Shown here in pieces: positions 6,811 through 10,953 of a DNA stretch of 10,953 nt. Where the stretch lies: the NCBI GenBank assembly GCA_937926415.1, contig CALBAF010000018.1, positions 1 through 10,953 of the forward strand, given 5' to 3'. The first letter of the stretch is position 1; every line of letters starts with the position of its first letter. The DNA is from an uncultured Actinomyces sp. (GTDB lineage: Bacteria; Actinomycetota; Actinomycetes; Actinomycetales; Actinomycetaceae). The notes beneath the pieces were generated by a model, which worked only from the letters and a program-made list of their open reading frames with translations, had not been told where the DNA came from and did not search any database. Made by a program: the position numbers and the translations under genes.

Positions 6811-7440
6811 TCAACGCGGCTCGAAGGGGCTCACCGACACCGAGGGCATCTCCTGGCACACACGCAGGGTCAGCTGCAGGCTCGTCGCGCCGGATCCGGC
6901 CTCGGGCATGATGTCGACCAGCTCCGAATCGGCGGGGTTGCAGCCGTCGACGCCGTCCGTGGACTCGGCCGTCAGAGTCACGCTCACGCGGCCGCCCTGG
7001 GCAACCGTGTACACGTTGCCGGGATCCTCGCCCTCGCGAACGGCGGTGGAGATGACCGAGCCGCCACCGGAGAAGATAACCTGCGGGAATCCGCCAATCC
7101 AGCACGAGGGCCCCTCGTTCGTGAAGCCAATTTCCACGTACGTGGTACCGCCCGCCTCCTGCTGAGAGTCGATGGCGGGCTGCAGGTTCGTCAGGTCGCA
7201 GCGCTGATCGTTATCAGCGACGTTCACCTCCGGCGCCTGGTTGCCCTCGTCGGGCACGCCGCTCTGGGGGCCGGCACCGCTCTGGGCAGGCATACCGCTC
7301 TGAGAGGAGGAAGCGCTGGGGTGGGCCGACGAGGCCGTCGATCCCGACTGGGGCTGCGTACCCTGCGGGGAGCAGGCGGCAACGCCCAGGACGAGGGCAG
7401 ACAGGGAGGTCACGGCAAGAATGCGTCGCGTGTTGATCAT
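6811..7440 (-). CDS. Secreted lipoprotein with DUF4232 domain
   Basis: The 209-residue product starts with a lipoprotein signal peptide: charged MINTRR, hydrophobic ILAVTSLSALVLG, and lipobox VAAC with Cys23 as the lipidation site. It should be anchored to the outer face of the membrane. A Ser/Gln/Gly linker (about 24-75) contains three QSG units. The rest matches the actinobacterial DUF4232 pattern: CDLTNLQP (81-88), strand TYVEIGFTNEG, then CWIGGFPQVIF (113-123), and a second half with CNP (167-169) and LRVC (192-195). Cys81, 113, 167 and 195 could form two disulfides (81-113 and 167-195), an inference. The domain's biochemical role is unknown to me. The ATG is preceded by AGGA 7 bases upstream. 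It is an isolated gene with its own terminator. Confidence 0.88.
   Translation of the reverse strand: MINTRRILAVTSLSALVLGVAACSPQGTQPQSGSTASSAHPSASSSQSGMPAQSGAGPQSGVPDEGNQAPEVNVADNDQRCDLTNLQPAIDSQQEAGGTTYVEIGFTNEGPSCWIGGFPQVIFSGGGSVISTAVREGEDPGNVYTVAQGGRVSVTLTAESTDGVDGCNPADSELVDIMPEAGSGATSLQLTLRVCQEMPSVSVSPFEPR
7259..7302 (-). repeat. 18-bp tandem repeat in the lipoprotein linker
   Basis: CCGCTCTG recurs with exact 18-bp spacing at 7259, 7277 and 7295, giving the 6-residue units QSGMPA, QSGAGP and QSGVPD on the coding strand. It lies in the spacer between lipid anchor and DUF4232 domain, so copy-number changes would alter only tether length. Confidence 0.7.
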
Positions 7441-7540
7441 GTGCCCATCCTATGAAGTGCCACGCCACTGACGTACCGCCACGCCGGGCGCCGCCCAGGG
7501 GTGACAAGGGGCGCACCGGGCCCGCACTGCGCACCCGGCC

Positions 7541-7570
7541 CCGGCCTCGTCGATATCAGTGCGAGACCGG
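7541..7570 (-). terminator. Hairpin overlapping the lysP stop codon
   Basis: CCGGCCTCG (7541-7549) pairs with CGAGACCGG (7562-7570) across a 12-base loop; the one mismatch becomes a G-U pair in minus-strand RNA. The stem includes the last lysP codons and the loop holds the stop. It shares GGCCTCGTCGAT with the hairpin at 6151-6194. No U-tract follows, so termination is uncertain. Confidence 0.45.
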
Positions 7571-9058
7571 CTCGATCTCCACGGGGGCCACGTCCATCTC
7601 AGCCAGCGGCACCACCCGATCCTTACGCACCACGTGGTAGCCCCACCAGACCACGCCGAAGAGCGGAAGTCCGATGTAGGAGGAAGCAACCTCCCAGACC
7701 TGGCCGTGAAGCACGGCTTCATAGTTCTGTCCCGCCATGACCACCAGGCACATGATGAACGCGATGATGGGACCGGCCGGGAAGAACGGAGAGCGATACG
7801 GCAGATCCTCGAGGCGGTACCCCTGCAGCAGGTAGGCGCGACGGAAACGAATGTGGCTCACCGCGATACCCAGCCACATGATGATGCCGGAAATACCAAC
7901 GATGTTCACCAGCCAGATATACGCGTCGTTGAAGACCAGCTGCGTGAGGAAGCCAAGCGCCGCGGTCACCGTCGTCACCGCCATCGCGTAGGCGGGAACT
8001 CCGCCCTTGGTGACGCGCGCGAAAATCGCGGGCGCCTGGTGCTTGAGGGCCATCGAGTGCAGCATGCGCGAGGCGGCGTAGAGGCCAGAGTTACCCGCGG
8101 ACAGGATCGAGGTCAGGATGACCGCATTCATGACGGCTGCGGCCGCGCCGATCCCCATGCGCGCGAACACGAGGGTGAAGGGCGACTGTGCAATGTTGTT
8201 CGCAGAATCATCAGCGGCGCTCAGCAGGCTCGGGTCCGTGTACGGCAGCAGCGTGCCGATCACCGCGATCGCGCCGATGTAGAAGAACATGATGCGCCAA
8301 AAAACCGTGCGGATTGAGCGCGGCACGTCCCTGCGCGGGTTCTCGGATTCGCCCGCTGCCACGCCCACCAGCTCGGTGCCCTGGAAGGAGAATCCGGCGA
8401 TCATGAAGACCGCGATGACGCCCACAAAGCCGTTGTGGAAGGGGGCGTCGCCGATCGTCCAATTCGACAATCCCGGAGAGTTTTCGCCCATCACGCCGGC
8501 GATCATGAAGACGCCCGACAGGACGAAGACGATGACGATGACGACCTTGATGGCGGCCAGCCAGAACTCAGCCTCACCGTAGACCCGCGCCGACAGCGCA
8601 TTAAGTCCAACGACGATGACGAGGAAGCCCACCGCCCAAATCCACGAAGGAACGGACGGGAACCAATAGGCCATCACCAGGCCCGAGGCCACGAGATCCG
8701 CGGCCACCGTCACCGCCCAGTTGAACCAGTAGTTCCACCCCATCGCAAAACCGAAGGAAGGGGAGATGAACTTCGTGGCGAACGTCTGGAAGGAGCCTGC
8801 GACCGGCTGGTGCGCGCTCATCTCGCCCAGGGACTGCATGAGCAGCAGCACCATCAGGCCGATCGCCGCGTAAGCGAGAAGGGCACCGCCCGGACCGGCG
8901 TTCGCGACCGTCGCACCGGAGGCCAGGAACAGGCCCGTGCCGATCGCGCCGCCGATGGCGATCATCTGCATGTGACGTGACGCCAGGCCGCGCTTGAGCG
9001 CCGTGTTGGAGCGCTCGCGCACATCGCTGGCGATGTCGTCGGGAGTGGGGGTAGCCAT
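7556..9058 (-). CDS. lysP: Lysine-specific amino acid permease (APC family, LysP type)
   Basis: A membrane transporter importing lysine with protons. The 500-residue product has about twelve hydrophobic helices and follows E. coli LysP (489 residues) closely by recall. Seen: LASRHMQMIAIGGAIGTGLFLASGAT in helix 1, GWNYWFNWAVTVAADLVASGLVM, the GFSFQGTELVGVAAGESENPRRDVPRSIR signature near helix 6, SPFTLVFARMG, LSAGNSGLYAASRML, and WLGIAVSHIRFRRAYLLQG with DLPYRSPFFP. The GWNYW and FSFQGTEL blocks favour LysP over AroP, GabP or CycA, but the substrate is not proven. The frame is open to a TTG at 9142; I chose ATG at 9058 because GAGGAA lies 7 bases upstream and the family begins about there. It is divergent from the mgtC-family gene. 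Confidence 0.9.
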   Translation of the reverse strand: MATPTPDDIASDVRERSNTALKRGLASRHMQMIAIGGAIGTGLFLASGATVANAGPGGALLAYAAIGLMVLLLMQSLGEMSAHQPVAGSFQTFATKFISPSFGFAMGWNYWFNWAVTVAADLVASGLVMAYWFPSVPSWIWAVGFLVIVVGLNALSARVYGEAEFWLAAIKVVIVIVFVLSGVFMIAGVMGENSPGLSNWTIGDAPFHNGFVGVIAVFMIAGFSFQGTELVGVAAGESENPRRDVPRSIRTVFWRIMFFYIGAIAVIGTLLPYTDPSLLSAADDSANNIAQSPFTLVFARMGIGAAAAVMNAVILTSILSAGNSGLYAASRMLHSMALKHQAPAIFARVTKGGVPAYAMAVTTVTAALGFLTQLVFNDAYIWLVNIVGISGIIMWLGIAVSHIRFRRAYLLQGYRLEDLPYRSPFFPAGPIIAFIMCLVVMAGQNYEAVLHGQVWEVASSYIGLPLFGVVWWGYHVVRKDRVVPLAEMDVAPVEIEPVSH

Positions 9059-9065
9059 GAGTGGG

Positions 9066-9071
9066 TTCCTC
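9066..9071 (-). promoter_or_regulatory. Ribosome binding site fixing the lysP start
   Basis: GAGGAA on the minus strand, 7 bases before ATG at 9056-9058. It argues against the upstream TTG at 9142, whose extra residues do not resemble the family. Confidence 0.6.
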
Positions 9072-9092
9072 ATCTGTTGATCGTCGAGTCCC

Positions 9093-9120
9093 ATCTTAGT
9101 CCCACAATCGCTTGTGTCGA
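9093..9120 (-). promoter_or_regulatory. Candidate lysP promoter with internal inverted repeat
   Basis: On the minus strand a -35-like TCGACA (9115-9120) and a -10-like TAAGAT (9093-9098) are separated by 16 bases. The inverted repeat CACAA-TCGC-TTGTG (9103-9116) fills the spacer and touches the -35 box, where a repressor would compete with RNA polymerase. Found by eye; no regulator is identified. Confidence 0.4.
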
Positions 9121-9238
9121 CGTTTACAGATTCTTTTCTCAATCTTTAACGAGGCCGGGGATGCTCCTCCGTTCTTGACACCCCCGTCCCTACCACGGCC
9201 TCGCCCGCACCAAACGAGCCGCGCACACGCCGGGCAGT

Positions 9239-9244
9239 TACACT
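9239..9244 (+). promoter_or_regulatory. Possible -10 box for the mgtC-family gene
   Basis: TACACT, 31 bases before the start codon, fits a -10 element and the nearby GTTACACTA context. No good -35 sits 16-18 bases upstream; a perfect TTGACA at 9175-9180 is 58 bases away and cannot pair with it. Confidence 0.3.
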
Positions 9245-9275
9245 AAACCCACCCACGCCACCGCAGGAGGTTCCT

Positions 9276-9968
9276 ATGACGCAATCCCTTATGAGCATCG
9301 GTTGGATGCTCCTCGCCCTCGTCCTCTCTGCTTCCATCGGCCTCGAGCGACAGGTCCGAGGCAAGAGCGCGGGCCTGCGCACCCAGACCATCGTCGGCCT
9401 CACCGCCTGCCTCATGATGCTCATCTCCAAGTACGGCTTCTCCGACATCCTCGTCGACGGCATCACCCGCTACGACCCCTCGCGCGTCGCCTCACAGATC
9501 GTCTCGGGCATCGGCTTCCTCGGCGCGGGCATCATCCTCACCCGTCATGGGGCGATCCGAGGCCTGACGACTGCGGCCACCATCTGGGAGACCGCGGCAA
9601 TCGGCATGGCGTGTGGCGCGGGCCTGTGGTGGCTCGCCGTGGCCGGAACGGTCCTCCACTTCATCGTCATTGCCCTCCTCACGCCCCTCGTCCAGTTCAT
9701 CCTCATGCGCACGCATGGCCACAAGGTCACGCTCACCATCCATTACACGCCGGGGCACGGCGTCCTCTCCACGATGCTGAGCCAGGTCTCTTCCCTAGGC
9801 TGGACGGTCTCGGCGGTATCGACCCACACGGATTCAAGCGACCGCGCGACCACCGCCCGATTCACCGCGGCCACGCGCCAGGACCTCTCACGCTCCCTGC
9901 TGGTGACCACCCTCGCCGACCTCGATGGCGTCGCAGGCGTCAACATCAGCGAGGACGACGACGAATAA
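9276..9968 (+). CDS. MgtC/SapB-family membrane protein
   Basis: The only clear plus-strand gene, 230 residues. MgtC proteins are inner-membrane proteins tied to growth in low magnesium, acid tolerance and survival in host cells; in Salmonella MgtC inhibits the F-type ATP synthase. Seen: a first helix, then the family signature ASIGLERQVRGKSAGLRTQTIVGL (19-42), ACLMMLIS, DPSRVASQIVSGIGFLGAGIIL (67-88), and GAIRGLTTAATIWETAAIGMACG (91-113), then two more helices (about 117-142). The C-terminus (about 148-230) is a soluble ACT-like domain with VTLTIHY and ALADLDGVAGV-type pattern, as in longer family members. GGAGG lies 5 bases before ATG. It is divergent from lysP and convergent with the gene to its right. 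Physiological role in this organism is not shown by the sequence. Confidence 0.92.
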   Translation: MTQSLMSIGWMLLALVLSASIGLERQVRGKSAGLRTQTIVGLTACLMMLISKYGFSDILVDGITRYDPSRVASQIVSGIGFLGAGIILTRHGAIRGLTTAATIWETAAIGMACGAGLWWLAVAGTVLHFIVIALLTPLVQFILMRTHGHKVTLTIHYTPGHGVLSTMLSQVSSLGWTVSAVSTHTDSSDRATTARFTAATRQDLSRSLLVTTLADLDGVAGVNISEDDDE

Positions 9969-9982
9969 CACCCACAACGCAG

Positions 9983-10016
9983 ACGAGGGGCCCGCGGATC
10001 CCCGCGGGCCCCTCGT
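9983..10016. terminator. Bidirectional hairpin between convergent genes
   Basis: Perfect 15-bp stem, ACGAGGGGCCCGCGG (9983-9997) with its exact complement (10002-10016), and a 4-base loop. It lies 15 bp after the mgtC-family stop and 25 bp after the stop of the minus-strand gene at 10041, so it can serve both. Neither side has a clear U-tract. Confidence 0.75.
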
Positions 10017-10040
10017 TCGTGCCATCAGGCTCTCAGCGCA

Positions 10041-10953
10041 TCACGACTGAGAACCGAAAGGATTGTGGGGCTTGTCGCCCAGCTGGAGCTGCTGGCCCGG
10101 CTGCTGCCCATACTGGCCCTGGCCGCCCTGGGGGGCCTGGAAGCCACCCTGCTGCTGGCCGAACTGAGGCTGGCCGCCCTGGGGGGCCTGGAAGCCACCC
10201 TGCTGCTGGCCAAACTGAGGCTGACCGGCCTGCGGAGCCTGGAAGCCACCCTGCTGCTGGCCGAACTGACCCTGCTGCTGACCCATCGGCGCGCCGGCGA
10301 ACGCGCCACCGAAGGCATTGGGGTTGTGGATCGGCGCGACCGCGCCGTTCTTCAGCTCCATGAGCAAGAAGCCACCCGCAACACCGATCGCGATCGAGAA
10401 CAGTGCCAGCATGTACGCACCAAAGCCCGCGTCAAAGTAGTCATTAGTAAGCGCGCGAATGAACTGAATAACACCAAGCAGCGCCATCACAAGCGCGCCG
10501 ATGCCCGCCGAGAGGTACGCCCACTTCTGGTTCGTGAACCAGTAGGCGACCCCCAAGCCGACGACAGCCATCAGCATAATGAGGTGGAATGCCGAGTATC
10601 CGCCCATCCAATCGAACATCGACGCGCTGCCATAGGCATTACTGAAGTAAGGCAGGAACATCGAGACGAGAATCAGCACCGCCGACGCAGCGATACCGAT
10701 AAGCGAGTAGGTCGCGCGAACGGAACGGCCGCTCACCTTGCCCGTTTCAGCCACAACAGCCGACTGGAACTGGTTGAACGCCGTGTTTGCGGCAGCACTG
10801 AACTGCTGACCCGCCGACGGGCCGGCAGGAGCGTAACCCGGCTGACCGAACTGCGGCTGGCCGGGCTGACCGGGCTGGCCGAAGGGAGCCTGCTGACCCT
10901 GCTGCGGCTGCGCACCAAACTGCTGCTGGCCGGGCTGTCCGAAGGGAGCCTGC
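10041..10953 (-). CDS. Q/G/P-rich membrane protein with C-terminal 17-residue repeats, 5' end outside the window
   Basis: Unknown function. The first internal candidate start is a GTG at 10754, giving 237 residues, but I translated the same frame onward and it stays open to the window edge. The added sequence is clearly protein-like: Q/G/P-rich units such as APFGQPGQ, then AGQQFSAAANTAFNQFQSAVV leading into AETGKVSG. So the gene begins outside the window. Layout: Q/G/P-rich N-terminus (over 60 residues), four hydrophobic helices (from the GTG, about 15-39, 54-74, 78-99, 112-132), then a Q/G-rich C-terminus with three 17-residue repeats and the end LQLGDKPHNPFGSQS. Both low-complexity tails probably lie on the same side of the membrane, as expected for an even helix number. 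It converges on the mgtC-family gene. Confidence 0.8.
   Translation of the reverse strand, partial: QAPFGQPGQQQFGAQPQQGQQAPFGQPGQPGQPQFGQPGYAPAGPSAGQQFSAAANTAFNQFQSAVVAETGKVSGRSVRATYSLIGIAASAVLILVSMFLPYFSNAYGSASMFDWMGGYSAFHLIMLMAVVGLGVAYWFTNQKWAYLSAGIGALVMALLGVIQFIRALTNDYFDAGFGAYMLALFSIAIGVAGGFLLMELKNGAVAPIHNPNAFGGAFAGAPMGQQQGQFGQQQGGFQAPQAGQPQFGQQQGGFQAPQGGQPQFGQQQGGFQAPQGGQGQYGQQPGQQLQLGDKPHNPFGSQS
10116..10268 (-). repeat. Three 51-bp (17-residue) tandem repeats in the C-terminal tail
   Basis: Three consecutive copies of QFGQQQGGFQAPQ(A/G)GQ(P/G), residues 163-213 counted from the GTG at 10754. A degenerate QYGQQPGQQ follows. DNA copies are almost identical, which points to recent duplication and possible length variation between strains. 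Confidence 0.85.
10872..10953 (-). repeat. Direct repeat in the Q/G/P-rich N-terminal coding part
   Basis: A 22-base element reading GGGCTG(G/T)CCGAAGGGAGCC plus TGC occurs at 10872-10893 and 10932-10953, period 60 bp, with one mismatch. It encodes the repeated QAPFGQP unit of the N-terminal region and probably continues past the window edge. Confidence 0.7.

Noticed and set aside
7556..9142. lysP start at the upstream TTG (9142)
   Set aside because: The 28 extra residues do not resemble the family, there is no ribosome binding site before the TTG, and they would cover the likely promoter.
9175..9180. Perfect TTGACA as -35 of mgtC
   Set aside because: No -10-like sequence lies 16-18 bases downstream on the plus strand; the DNA there is GC-rich.
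9302..10363. Plus-strand open frame (353 codons) overlapping the mgtC-family gene
   Set aside because: It is a His/Arg/Pro-rich shifted reading of the mgtC-family gene and then the antisense of the Q/G-rich repeats, crossing a strong terminator.

Overview
The window reads as chromosomal DNA of a high-GC Gram-positive bacterium, most likely an actinomycete of the Actinomyces/Schaalia kind. The grounds are GC-rich coding sequence, G/C-ending codons, GTG starts, strong GGAGG-type ribosome binding sites, a DUF4232 lipoprotein and Q/G/P-rich membrane proteins. The genus is an inference. Nearly all genes lie on the minus strand; the exception is an mgtC-family gene at 9276-9968.

Left part (1-4967): a type I restriction-modification locus with a companion gene. 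In transcription order (right to left) it holds a 701-codon protein of unknown function (coiled-coil centre, conserved-looking C-terminus), then hsdM and hsdS, which overlap by ATGA. hsdR is not in the window and would be expected to the left. As read, the locus looks damaged: hsdM is split by a frameshift at 2140-2158, and hsdS loses its distal conserved segment, its frame ending in unrelated sequence at position 2. hsdS also carries 12-bp tandem repeats in its central spacer, the class of repeat that alters target spacing in EcoR124-type enzymes. The 701-residue protein beside this locus is the best candidate for something undescribed.

Middle part (4968-7555): three separately terminated minus-strand genes. 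They are a four-helix membrane protein with a soluble tail, a 116-residue cytosolic protein of unknown role, and a secreted lipoprotein with a DUF4232 domain. Each is followed by a strong hairpin, and two hairpins share almost the same stem (CCCGGCCTCGT/ACGAGGCCGGG) and a similar loop, as if derived from one terminator cassette.

Right part (7556-10953): a LysP-type lysine permease on the minus strand is divergent from an MgtC/SapB-family membrane protein on the plus strand. Between them lie a plausible lysP promoter and a small inverted repeat. A perfect 15-bp hairpin separates mgtC from a convergent membrane protein with a 17-residue FGQQQGGFQAPQ-type repeat. That last gene does not begin at its first internal GTG: its frame stays open to the window edge through a Q/G/P-rich N-terminal region, so it is 5'-truncated here. 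No rRNA, tRNA, CRISPR array or recognisable insertion sequence was seen.
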